This document shows positions 34,473 through 46,500 of a stretch of 64,000 nt of DNA, piece by piece. The first letter of the stretch is position 1. Each line of letters begins with the position of its first letter. The position numbers and the translations under genes are program-made. The notes beneath the pieces were generated by a model. The model was not told the DNA's origin. It worked only from the letters and a program-made list of their open reading frames with translations, and ran no database searches. The DNA comes from Blasia pusilla (Eukaryota; Marchantiophyta; Marchantiopsida; Blasiales), in NCBI GenBank assembly GCA_050084515.1, contig CM114273.1, positions 33,294,001 to 33,358,000 of the forward strand. Reading direction: 5' to 3'.

Positions 34473-35471
34473 TCTTGGTGAATGAAATCTCGTCGAACGG
34501 AAATATAATATACTCATTGTTAATATGTGTGAAATATTTTTGAAACATATGCGGAATGTAATTTTCGAACGCACTCTCATAACCCATAAACGAAATCAAT
34601 TTCGAGGTACCATTAACCGTCAGACCCGGAGCAAAACGGGTGACACGTCCAACCCATCCTTATACTCACGGGAAAGAGAACCCCTCCCTACTCAACACCC
34701 CTCCGTTACTACGTTTGAAAATAGTCCAAGAAGTAGTACAAGTACAGATGGAGGAAATGGGGTTATACATGCTCGCCAAGAAATAATTAATTTCTGATTT
34801 ATTTATTGGGGTCAGTGCGGAGCTGCAGTCGAGAAGATCATGGATGTACCTCGGTTATGCAGCTCTCCAAGCGCGGTGACCTCTTTAGATCCATCCATAC
34901 ATATACATGCTTTTCTTCTGGACCGTTCACTAGTTTTAGAAAAATGAAGCTATTTAAAATTACAGCATGATGGAGGGATACGGAATAAGAGGAATATTTT
35001 TTTAGTTTATTTCGAGGGGGGACTTTATTACGTAATAAAATAGAAGTTCTAGCTTGTGGGAAGGACGAGTTATTATTTCATTAAGGCGTATTTTATGGAA
35101 ATTTCACAAAATAATTGTGTTTGAAATCCGTTTAGCTTTCGAGTACGATTATTTCTGGTGATAAAATGATAACATTATTCCTTAGAAAACAGACAAACTA
35201 AGATCTTTTTGGACAAAGTATCTTCCTTCATGATTCTTATGATTTAAATATTTAATTAGTACTACGTGCAGCATATTTTATCATGTAGAATTCCTAATTT
35301 TTTTCTCACAAAATTTTAAATCGGAGAAAATCTTGTACTATGCAATAATTTATACAAATTATTACCCTTCCAAAGTCTCGATTGCTAATTTGTCCTCATT
35401 TTGGCGTTCTTTCATTGATTATTGTCCATGTACTTGAGTTAGTTCATCATGGAGAAATACCTAGGGTAACA
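34473..35471. other. AT-rich gene-free DNA
   Basis: A 90-aa frame at 34525-34797 shows no domain. Nothing else is recognised. Confidence 0.45.
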
Positions 35472-35676
35472 TCTTCATTATTATGGGAGAGTGTCTTATT
35501 GATTTGGAAGCACCTCTCTATTTGACACGTGTCAACTCGGCAACAAAAGATTGTTTCACATGCTATGGGCCGGAAAAAAAGAAATTATATGTAAAATCAT
35601 TTATCTTTTCCCTTCACGGGTTAAATATTAGTTCTTCAAACATTTTTTATTTCCCGTGTATCGTACGTGCACCTCA
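35472..35676 (+). mobile_element. Helitron-like element, upstream member of a tandem pair
   Basis: It starts TCTTCATTATTATGGGAGAG after an A, shares GACACGTGTCAACT and CTTCACGGGTT blocks with its neighbour, and ends in the hairpin region CCCGTGTATCGTACGTGCACC without a CTAG, abutting the next copy. Confidence 0.65.
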
Positions 35677-35862
35677 TCTATATTATTATGGGAGAGTGTC
35701 TTCTTGATTTGCAAACACCTCTCTACATGACACGTGGCAACTGGGCAGCATTGTTATTTTTGAATTTATGTGCAATGTCATTAATCTCTTCCCTTCATGG
35801 GTTACACACTAGCTCTTCAAACACTTTTTTATGTCTCGTGCATCGCACGGGCACCTTACTAG
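35677..35862 (+). mobile_element. Helitron-like element, downstream member, complete ends
   Basis: It starts TCTATATTATTATGGGAGAG after an A, has the hairpin CGTGC-ATC-GCACG, then GGCACCTTA and CTAG before a T. This is the best match in the window to a Helitron terminus. Length is 186 bp. Confidence 0.72.
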
Positions 35863-37319
35863 TATAATATATTGAAAAACCCATACTTCATAAGGAGGTA
35901 TGCATTGAGCAAGTTAAAATCCTTGTGAAGAAAAAACTTCAAAAATGTTTCATTTCTTTTGGGTGAGTTTTGATTTTTCTATCCCTTGGGTCAATTTTGG
36001 ACTTCAATTAAGTTGGAATTTTTAGTCCTCCTCTTTTGAACTTTTGATGGGTTTTCAACCTTGTTTGATTAATCTTTTGATCTGTTCTTTGCAAGAATAT
36101 TTTCTTCAAGTTCTATTTACTTATCGAGTCTCAATAGTATTGACCCAAGTAGAATTCACCACATAAGATGAGAACTAGTCAAAGTGGGAGTAAGACATCA
36201 TAAATCAATAGGCTAGTAATCATGGAAACAAGAATGTCATTTGAAAGACAAGTTGAGAGTCCTAAAGTTTCAATTTATATTATTATTACAAGATTGCATA
36301 TGTGTTTTTCAACACTTTCATATCATGACGCATGTCGCAAATTATTTTTATGGAGTTCTTAAAAATGAGGTCTATCTGAATTCACCTCATTCTCCTTTCG
36401 AGAAAAAATGAAATTTAAGTAAGGATGAGAAGAACTCAAAAGAAAGGAAAGGAGGGAACCCTAAGAGGTTAAAATTCATTATCAGTAACTCCAAACTTGG
36501 AATGTCCTAACCTAAAATTTAGGGCTGAACTTCATCCTCAGTGCCCAATTGTACGTGGATCCATTTACCCCACCACATGAAGTGGCACATATTTGCATCC
36601 AAATAATTCAATGATAATTGGGTCTTTTGGAACTCATATGGAATCAATGGGTAGTTAGAAAACTTTCATGGAAAGTTCTTGAAACACTTTCCTCTAGTGG
36701 ATACTAGTTGCACAAAAGTTCCTGGAGACCACACATCCTCGAGATTTTTGGGCTACAAGTTATGTCCATACGTGTCATTATGGATTTGACTAAAAAAGGC
36801 GTGGGCTTGAGACAAATGAGTTCTCATTGAAAGTACTTAGAACTAGGTTGTAAATGTTTCATGGGAAGAGATCCGAACACACCAAGTTAATTTAAGTAAA
36901 TTCAAGTAATCCTCCTATGAGGATGTGTATCCTAACCAAAAAATTTTGTGTAATTTTTGAACAAGACTAAATAGAATTTTGTTAAAATGAGTTTGAAATA
37001 TTTTCCATGGCAATGAACACCCTAATTTTTTAAAATCTCTTCTACTTTGGAAGAAAATTGAAGAGACAATAAGTAGAAAGGTGATTTGAAAAGTCACTAG
37101 ATATCAAATATGAATATTTCAAGACTATTCTGAAATTTGGGTCTCTACACATTGTTATGGACAAACCTAGATCGTTTGGAAAACTTTAAATTAAATCAAC
37201 ATCTCCACGTATGCCGTAGGATTAATCACGATAAAAATAAAATAAATCCATTTGGCCCTTATTTAACTTAGGAAGTGGTGCATGAAGGCAAAGTTGAATG
37301 AAAAAAATAAATCTAAGAT
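35863..37319. other. AT-rich gene-free DNA
   Basis: No coding frame, RNA gene or element end is recognised. Confidence 0.45.
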
Positions 37320-37770
37320 CCCAAAATCAGCCGTTCTCCATTCAAGGAAAGAAATCCAAAAGTGAAGATGAAAGACTTCACTCTTGAAACACAATTTTAA
37401 AACGAGAATTCCCAAATTAAAACCTTCAATTATTGGAAAAAAAATCCTTCATCCCCAAAACAACCTTTTCCATTCAAAGAAACACGTTTAAAAGGTGGAT
37501 TTCCAAAGAAAAGATTTCATCCATATCCCAAACGGACCTCGTCCATTCAATGAAAGAAATCTCATACGTTTCATTCTTGAAAGATGTCGTAAGAGTAGAA
37601 TTCAATATGAAAGTTAACTTCTGCAAATAAAAGCATTTAGGATCGAAAAATCGACCTTTTCCACTTAAAGCTGAAGACATCCCGAACTTCAGCAAGGCCT
37701 CATTCTCGAAACACATTTAAAACATACAGTTCCAAAATAAAAAGTTTCACTATTGAAATAAATGTCTTGA
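37320..37770. repeat. Degenerate repeats with CCATTCAARGAAA motif
   Basis: The motif occurs near 37337, 37470 and 37542, with a weaker version near 37660. Blocks of the type CTTGAAACACAATTTTAAAA and AAATAAAAAGTTTCACTATT recur between them. Periods are uneven, so the array is old. Confidence 0.5.
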
Positions 37771-40700
37771 AAAAGCGGAGGCAAAAGAAAGCGCGAGGGT
37801 TCATTGAACCTAGGCGCAATTGTCAACCACACGCGTTTCGAAGCCCATTTGGGTGGAGACAATGGCATCTTGGAACAGGCCTTTATATCCATTAGCATAT
37901 GCTCTATGCAGACGTAAGGAGGAGGAGAGGACCCGAATTCGGATTGATTTGCAGGGTCTAAGCCGATAACGATAATGATAATAATTTTGACTTTAATTTA
38001 ATTTTTGTGTGGGTGATGATGAAGTGGGGGGGGGCTTCGGTCCACAGAAATTGGGGACGTTTGAAAGGGTTCTAGGACGGAGGAGGAGGAGGAGGAGGAG
38101 AAAAGGTCCCATCATGAAAACAAGGAGGATTAAATATTGGGGTGCGTGGAATCTTTAGTGTAAAGGAAGAGCTCAAGAATCGAGAGGTCGTATGCGGTGT
38201 ATGAAGTGTGGAGTCCGGAGGACGATTGGGTCTGGGTTTTATTTATGTCCAAGTGTGGAAAATTAGCAAAGTAACGCCCCAGGTTAAGTGGGTCATGATC
38301 CACACATTTGCAAGCAGGTCGGTCTATCTATCTATTTATTTATTTATTTATTTAATCGTGCAATTCTCGGGTACGAAACGAAATCAGGTGGCACGATATT
38401 CGAATTCGTTCAAACCTCACAAGATCTTTTGCCGCTGATGTGATAAGTTTGTATGGTACAATTCATGGCCTGACGGACTGACTATTCAGTGAACTGGAAT
38501 AATAAAAAATAAATATTCGGAGACGAACGGGCTCAATAACCTAGGCAACTCGAGGGCATATGGATAGGACTCAAAGGAGGGGAGAATTATTAAATTATTC
38601 TTTTCTTTATGATACCTCATACGTGGTCGTTCATTCATATTCTAGATTTCCAAGATTTACCACTCTACCATACCATACCTATATTATGACACCATTCCCA
38701 CGCAAAAGTATGATATTCTTATCTATTTCACTGGCCCAATAAACAAGGCACTCTTACGAGGTTTGCCCTCTATATACAATAGGCCAACCCTAATCAATTA
38801 TCAATCTCTAGGGTTAGCCAAAGGTACAACAGATTGCAGGTTGCCGAGCGAATGCAGTACTGTACGGGACGGGACGGGACTGACTCGCACGCTTATACAG
38901 AAAAGTCTGTTCGCTCAGACGGACTACCTTCCGCATCCAAAACCTGTCTGGTCCTGCCAGTAATTAGGGGTTGGGTTCGTTGAAGATTCGCCACATTAGG
39001 AGACCATTAATGTAGTGGTTAGCGATTTTATTAGGGCTAGTTTTCGAAGTCGGTCCATCAGTCAGTTTGGTGCTGGAAATCTCGCCGGCTTAATAATTAA
39101 GTATCTCTCTCGGCTAAAAGTGATGAGCGTCTGGACGTCGGTTGGGTTCGTTTGTTTGGCGCTTGCAGAGCGAAAGGGGTTTTTTTTTTTCTTCGGTGGA
39201 TGGATGGAAAACTTCGGAAAACTAAGTGGCGGAAAACCTAACAGGCAATGGAAGAAGAGCGAGAGGAACAATGAGGGCGACGATTGCAGAGACTGCTTCA
39301 GTCAAACAGACTTGAATTGTTTACGAGTTGCCACGACGTATAAGATTGGGTTTAGAGTGAGCTAATTTAAGGCTTCTGAGAATATTTTTCTTTGTTATCC
39401 GGTCAATGTGAATCTATTTCCGTTTCTATTTTCTTCCTCTATTTGTTTATGTCCAGTGCGTTTCCCCGCCACCACCTTTATTACTGAGACAAACATGAGT
39501 TTCCTTTTGGTTTATCTCCCTTTGTGGTTTTACTAATATATATCTCTTCTTTCCTTGAAAATATTTACGTCAAGTTTATTTTATGAGTATGAATGTGCTA
39601 ATTTCATGTAACTATTATACTAACACTCCCATAAGTTTGTTCTCGGGGCTGGGGATGATATACCCTTCCAAACCGTCCCACTATCACATCCATGAATCAA
39701 CATGGATATTAGGGGGGGAAGGAGTTGAAAATAAAGAAGGAAAAAAGAAATCACTCCCCAATCGATCCCATCACGAAACGAAATCAATCTTTTTCGTATC
39801 ATAACGTGATGAAAACATGCGTTCGTCGGAGATATCGACCTCTTCCCTCGTCTCCATCGTGTGGAAATTCGACGTGAAACGGGAATATCCCGTGGAAGAG
39901 ATTCCGCACATGAAGGGAACAAAAACAAAGCACTGCCGCAAACAGCACCGCAGAAAGTCGGGTCTGGTGGTGGCGGAGTCAGTCGCGTTCAGGTTATCAC
40001 GTTTAGGGTTTACAAGTGCGGCCGAGGAGCCTCATTATTATTGATTTCCTCTCTTCTTTCTCCAGCTCTCGGTTTCAAGAAGCGTCGTCCTGGCTTCTCG
40101 AATGCGCCAAATCCGCAACAATCGAGTCCGCGACTTCTTGCGTTCCCTCGTTTTTCGTTTTGTTTTTCTTAATGATGGGGTCTCCCAGCTTTTGAATTCC
40201 TCGCGTGCTTCTCCTTCTCCTTTTGAATCGGGATCGATGAAGCAGTCGGAAGATGGAGAGGAGAGTAGGGTCGTAGGATAGCTGCCCGTTCGGTTCGTTC
40301 GTTCGTTCGTGCACTTACATCGACGAACTGGCTATAAAGAAGGATGTGGGGATTTATAATCTCTGTCCAATGCATGGTCTCGAGCCCGCCAATGCCCGAC
40401 ATATCTCGACGTATATGCGTCGACAAATATGACATATATGGAGGTCGCGAGTGAGACTGCGAGATATGATACGGCAGACAATCTGGGCTCCCACCGAAGA
40501 TCGAGGGGTAGCGAGATGGCACACGAGCGAAATGAGGGCAAAGGAAATCGTGGCCATCTACCCTCCGTCGTAATACGGTCGTATTGGGAGCGCAGTCATT
40601 GTCGTCCTAACTTGATCGCCATCTCGGAGACCAGATCCATGATCCATCCATACCCCAGAGCGGAGGATCATCACGAAGGGCGTCGATTTGCTGAGTAGTT

Positions 40701-43700
40701 GATCCGCGTCAACTCCTGCTTCCTCTAAACTGAACCCTAGCAGCGCGAGGCCAAGCAGAGGACGGCCATTGAAGGAGCCGAATCCTCATAACTGGACTCG
40801 ATCGAGTCAGACAGTCCCGGTCCGTCAGTCGGACAGTCAGGATGGAAGGAAGGACCCACTGCGTAATCCATTCGATCCGCACGGAGTGGCGAAACTAGCA
40901 CGTCCGGTTTCAACTTTTGGAGCCCTTATGATTCAGCACCTGGACTCCATCTCTTCACACTCCCATTTTAAACCCCGCGCTTGCTGCAACTAATGGAGAC
41001 GGACAAAAGACGACGCATCTCGGGGGAATTTTCCAACTTAACCTACCAGTGGACGGAACATACCTCCCGATCCCGGGCAGAAGAAGAAGAAGAAGAAGTT
41101 ACCATCCCGACGCATGCGAGACTGACATGGTTCCACATTATACATGGTGTGGAGCCGCACCCCACGGTGGCCTGCACAGAGAGAAATAGATAGATAGATT
41201 CCGAATTTCCGAAACGGAAGCGTTCTCTACTGTTTTTGTTTTGCGGTAATAGGATGGGGAGCGCTTGGTTTGGCTTTTGGCAGGACTGGCCGTGGGGCTC
41301 CCTTTCGCCCGTCACATGCGAGCGGGGCGAGAGCAGACTGAGCTGACAGAGAGAGAGAGAGAGAGGGAGTGGCGTATCCGAGAGAGGTGTAGGTTTCTTT
41401 TTCTTGGACGGATGGATGAGGGCCATGTAAGCTTTGTAAGGCATTCAATGTAACGGGAGGGATCTAGAACATTGTCGTTAGAGGCGCAAGAAGGTCGACT
41501 GCGGCGGCTACGAAGTAACTTCAATTCGCAATTCGAAGTTCAAACGGAGGGGCGCTCCCGCATGAATCATCAGCCCTGAGTCCCTGACTCCAGTAATTGG
41601 ATTAGGCTGAATCATGGCAGACACGTTCCTGGTCGCTCACCCAATCCTCGCACACCTAGTTAAGTGGTCAGTGAGTCACCACCAATGGAAACATGCGCTC
41701 TCGCCTGTTGGAGGAGAACTCCGTAATCGCTCAAGGCAGACGGGACCGCGAATGTGTCTGCCGGTGAACGAACCGCACGCGCACGGTAGCGACAGACATC
41801 TCGAGCGCGGCGACGAAGGGCAAGCCATGAAATCTCGAAATCTTGGGCTGCGCAGATCCTGGAAATTTCGTACAGCAGTGGTAAGTAAATAAATGATGTC
41901 AGACCGAAACGAGAGCGACACTCAGCGACTACAGTGGCGTCAAAACAAATTCCTCCGGTCCACGCTAAACGTGGGGAACAGCGTCAACAGCCCCTGCGAA
42001 GCTGGAGGACAGGGAACTCCGCGACGCAAAAGTGAGTCAAGCGCTGAGACGACGACGGCGACGAGGGGGAGAGAGGACTCTGCTAGCCCAACAGAGGAAG
42101 ATCATGGAACACGTTCTTCTAAGTTGGTGAACACGCCGTCGCTAAATACAGCCCGTACAGAGACCGGGACCGGCTAAAATAAAGTCGCTCCCCATGATCT
42201 ACCGCTCGTTGGTGGAGAACTCCCTCACGTTGCTCTAAATTTAGCCCCCACCATTCGAGCTGGCCCGCCTGCGGAGAGATGTCAGTTTGGCGCTTGTCTC
42301 CCCAAATCAGGAGGCCAGCTAAAAAACACAACCCTCCGGGACCTCTGCCTCCTCGTCCTCTCCTGCTATTTTAAGTCCACCCTACATGTAGAAGCGTAAT
42401 TAACTCTCCGTCTCGCGGGACAAAACCTGCCACTCTTCCCTCTCCGGCCGACGTAACCGACAAGTTGTTCTCCTTCCCTCCCACTAAGGCCCATGGGTAA
42501 TCAATTTAGTATAGCAGGGCGGTTTTCTGTCCCTCATCACGTTCCCTATCTCCCAAAGATAGGCAACGGTAAACCTCTGCTCTCCAGACTCCAGAGTCCA
42601 GTGTCACCGGTTCCCATGCGGAGAATTCCTACTTACCACGTACGAAAGGTCTCCATCAATTCACCGATTTTTTCGAACCAAATCCCGTAACCCCGAGGTA
42701 CCCCGCAGATCCCTCAATAATTACCCATAGTGGGAAAGACAGATTAGTTGAGTACTCCATAATCATCTTATGATGCGAATAGCCCCATTGGGCACACTGT
42801 CAAGTTTGTCGGCTGCCTTAATTCCAGAGCTAGAAACGTGGAACGAACTCAGGTCACGGAGGGATGAACGGAGCGGGACGCCGCCGGGAGATCCATGAGT
42901 ACCAGGAAAACCCGGCGGTAAAATTTAGAACTCCCCGGTCCGTCGATGAAGGTACTTCTCTCTACATGATATCTTAAAACGGGTGCATGAAGAAGAATTA
43001 ACGTGCCGGCTGAGAAAACCGGGACGTTGGTGGTTCCCGGGTAAGTCATTACCGAGGTTGGGCCCCAGAGCGAGCGGGCGAGAGCGCGCGACAATAAGAG
43101 GAGGCGAACCGGGAAGTCGTTATAATGATGGATGGACGTGGGTTATCTCCGGCATAGCCTGATTAGAGCAGGCCGACAGAGTTAATACGGCCTTTATGGC
43201 GGTCTCGCAACGAACTAATCCCGTCCTCTGGAGTCTGGCCATTGGTCAACATGCACACTTCTAACTCGAGACTCCGACTTCCGACTTCCAACGAACCGAA
43301 GGCGTTCGCTCGCTCGCTCGCGAGCGTCGCTCATAAATGGGCGTCGACGTCTTGCGACATTCGCGAGCGAGGCCATTCAATACCTGACCTTTCTGACCAT
43401 GTATCCGGTGACCGAACTCACTCAGTCGCTCGTTCTTTCGTCGCATACGTATCGCGAGCGCTCCAATCTCAAGCGCCGCTTTGCGTTCCATTCCAGTTCT
43501 TTACGCAAAAATCTGATACTTCTGCTTCTCTTCTTCTTCTTCCCTCCCCCTTTCTTTTCTCCCGATGTTCATCGAGATTTGTCGCCACTCGTGGGTTGCT
43601 CGTAGCACTGCTGCATTATGCGGCCCTGTCCCCCACGACTCCCGCACCCCCCGTCTATGTGAACCGCCCTCCACTGCCTTCGCATATATAGCCCAGGGTT

Positions 43701-44350
43701 CGGGGGGTTTTTGCGTGGGATCCCGTACATTGCCGGTAAATCGGAAACGGAAATGCCGGTTTTTAACCGGTTTTCAGATACGAAATACAAAGAGCGTCCT
43801 GGAATGCAACCGGTTTTTCGTAAACGCTTTAAAATTAATCGGAAATTCTCGGATTTAACGGGCTAGCCTTACTCGTTAGTCCGATCTCCCCTATCATTGA
43901 TATTATAGCCTTTGCCTTTCATGGGGGTAAATGAAGTTGGTCTTTGGGATTTGGAGTGCACCCTAAATTCAGACTCCTAATTTCGAGTTCAATATTGGAG
44001 TACTAATTTGGGCTTGGGGAGATAATAGGGGGTGTGAAAGATTGGCGCATCCGGGATTGCGCTGATTAAGGGGATCTGCCGGGAAAGCCATCCGAAAACT
44101 TCCAAAAGGGGAGGGGGAGGGAGCTTTATAGTAGCCCTTTTGAATCACTAAGTCCAAGTGTAGTACCCGGGAAGAAGGAAAAAAAAGGTCTCCTCGGAAA
44201 CGCTAAAGGGGAAGACTGGAGAGCTCCCCGTTTGCGATCCGGCTAACACCCACGGTAGAGAGATCCGGGGAAACCTAAAATCCCGGACAACTCGGTCTTT
44301 GACACCCCCTAATATGGCGTTATGGCCGTGGTCGACTGTGCTAGTAAGGC
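37771..44350. other. GC-rich, CpG-rich island cluster, no gene recognised
   Basis: From about 38.0 kb GC rises, with a GGA run (38080-38100), TTTA units (38330-38355), TTCG units (40294-40311), GAA units (41080-41100), a GA run (41349-41366) and a CGCTCG-rich palindromic block (43300-43325). Many frames of 60-150 aa are open on both strands because stops are rare, and none shows a domain, a plausible exon structure or paired splice signals. Possible contents are promoters, non-coding transcripts or decayed genes. Confidence 0.4.
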
Positions 44351-46500
44351 CTTAATGGCTTGAGCAATGGGTACCTTATCATGTATCTAACTCCTCATCT
44401 ATGTAATTAAGGAAACACATTAAAACAGAGGGCAAGAAGATTTATTTTGTATGAAACCATGCAGTGAAACTAATTTACACCTTACTTACAAGTGAGTCTT
44501 TTTTTCATCCACACTAGTGTTCAAATAGTTTTTTAGTATGTCATAAAAACTAGGCTACTGAGTGAAAAATATTTAGGTTAGGATCACCGTCACAATATGC
44601 AAATGTGTAGTAGGAGTTCTCCTACTATTTTGTCTTAAAATGTGGAAATGATCTTTCCACATTTTAACGTAAGGGGCTCATGAAAAAGTGGCAACTTTGT
44701 AAGTCAACGTAGCCCAAAGAAAATTCAATTTAAACACTCGAATTAGATCAGCAAAATTTCAATGGCTGGGGTTTTTAATTCCACCAACCATAGCCTTTGA
44801 GGAAAGTTTCTTCCATAAACATTTTGTTATTTATTGAGGTTTTATGGAATGAATGAATGCTACACCTTCTCAATACAATGATTTTATGGAAAAAATTTGT
44901 GTGGAACATTATTAGTCTTAAGCATGGCCACTAGTAAAAGTTATCGCAGCAAATTACCATGTTGTCATGTCGTAGCAAATGAAAAGGCCACTCGCCAATA
45001 TAAATCTACATGTTTTTGAATGGATGGAATATGAAATCCAAGAAACCTTTATGATTTGTAGATTCATCTATATGCATATTATTATTTGGGGATGGGATTT
45101 AGGATATCCGAATATCTTCCCATTTGAAATTTCTAAAAGTAAAATTGAAGTCCAAGAGAAAATATGACTATTTTGATTGTGCTCATATAGTTTGTTTTAG
45201 GAATTTTCAGCCTATTTAAACATTTCTCCTCTTGTGGTTTCTTACAATGTTATTTTCCATTTCCTTGCATAATCTTGTATCCTATATCTTAGAATTTTGT
45301 CATCGGACATTTATCTCCTCAATAAAATTTCATACGATCCATTGATTTTTCCATATTTTATTTGTTAAAAATTCAAAAGGGAAGAAGATTTTTTTGGAGT
45401 GGGGTTGAGGGAGAATTTTTTTTAATCTTAGAATATTATTTTTTCTTCACTCCAATTCACTATCTTCCTCTTATTTTTAGATAGATTTATACTCTAATTT
45501 TTCTAAAAAATAGAAATATTTTACAATTTTGGGATTTGGTTGGAAAAGAGAAATTAAAACTTAGTTTTAGAAAACACTTAGGTCAAATATTAGGAAGGGA
45601 TTAAGGGGCTAGTGGGAGGATAATTTCTTTTTAAAAGTTAGAAAAAATAAAATCACAAGGACATGGGGTTTCGTGGATGGAGGGAGATTTTTCCCGGTCA
45701 ATCGGAGAATAGAAAAATGCATTTTCCTCCAAGGGGGAAGGAAATTATTTTTCTCTAAAGAAGAAAGAAATGACATAAATCTGATATAGCATCATTATGC
45801 TGACCCATATTGTAAATAACTTGGATCTCCGCTTGAAAAAGAATTATTATAAAATGAAGAAAGAAAGCATATGTGAAAGGGTGATGAGGCCCATGGGGGA
45901 ATCCATCGAAAGTACGAAAGAGTTGAGGACTCAAAGGCTTGAGTATGTGAAGGCCACACTCGGCCCGGAAAAAAAGAAAAAAGGGTGTGCCTCGCCTATT
46001 GGCTAAACTTTCTTACATGCGAGACATATCAACTACACTTTAGAGAAACATGACTACTACTAAGAGGGCATCCAACCCCATAACTTGAGCCTGCCTCAAA
46101 AACTCATTTGTTTGAGCATGTTGCAAAATTATGGAGACCTATTGCCGAACATAAAAAATAGAAATAACTGAAATGATCCATTTTTCAATTGGACCTGAAA
46201 TGTGCAATTCGGAATGCGTCAAACCTCTACTCCAAGGAGGCTTCAATCGTGGTGGGGAAATTGGACCATTTAAAAAAGAAAGAAAGAAATGTTAAACAAA
46301 AATGAGTTGAAATAGTTTTCCGGGTGACTGGTCATGCATTCAATTAGTAAGCGCCTATTTCAAAAATAATATAGATCAATTTAAATCAGATGATTTGTCA
46401 GCTCATCCCGAGGCAAAAAGAAAAAAAGAAAAATTGAAATTCTCCCCCTATACACGTCCCGATTTATTTTAACTTTGACGCAGGGAATTTATTTAAAAAT
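44351..46500. other. AT-rich gene-free DNA
   Basis: Long A and T runs and no recognisable frame. The boundary with GC-rich DNA on each side is abrupt. Confidence 0.45.

Noticed and set aside
38995-39070. tRNA-like AGTGGTTAGCG and TTTCGAAGTCGG pair
   Set aside because: No cloverleaf can be drawn; acceptor and T stems do not pair.
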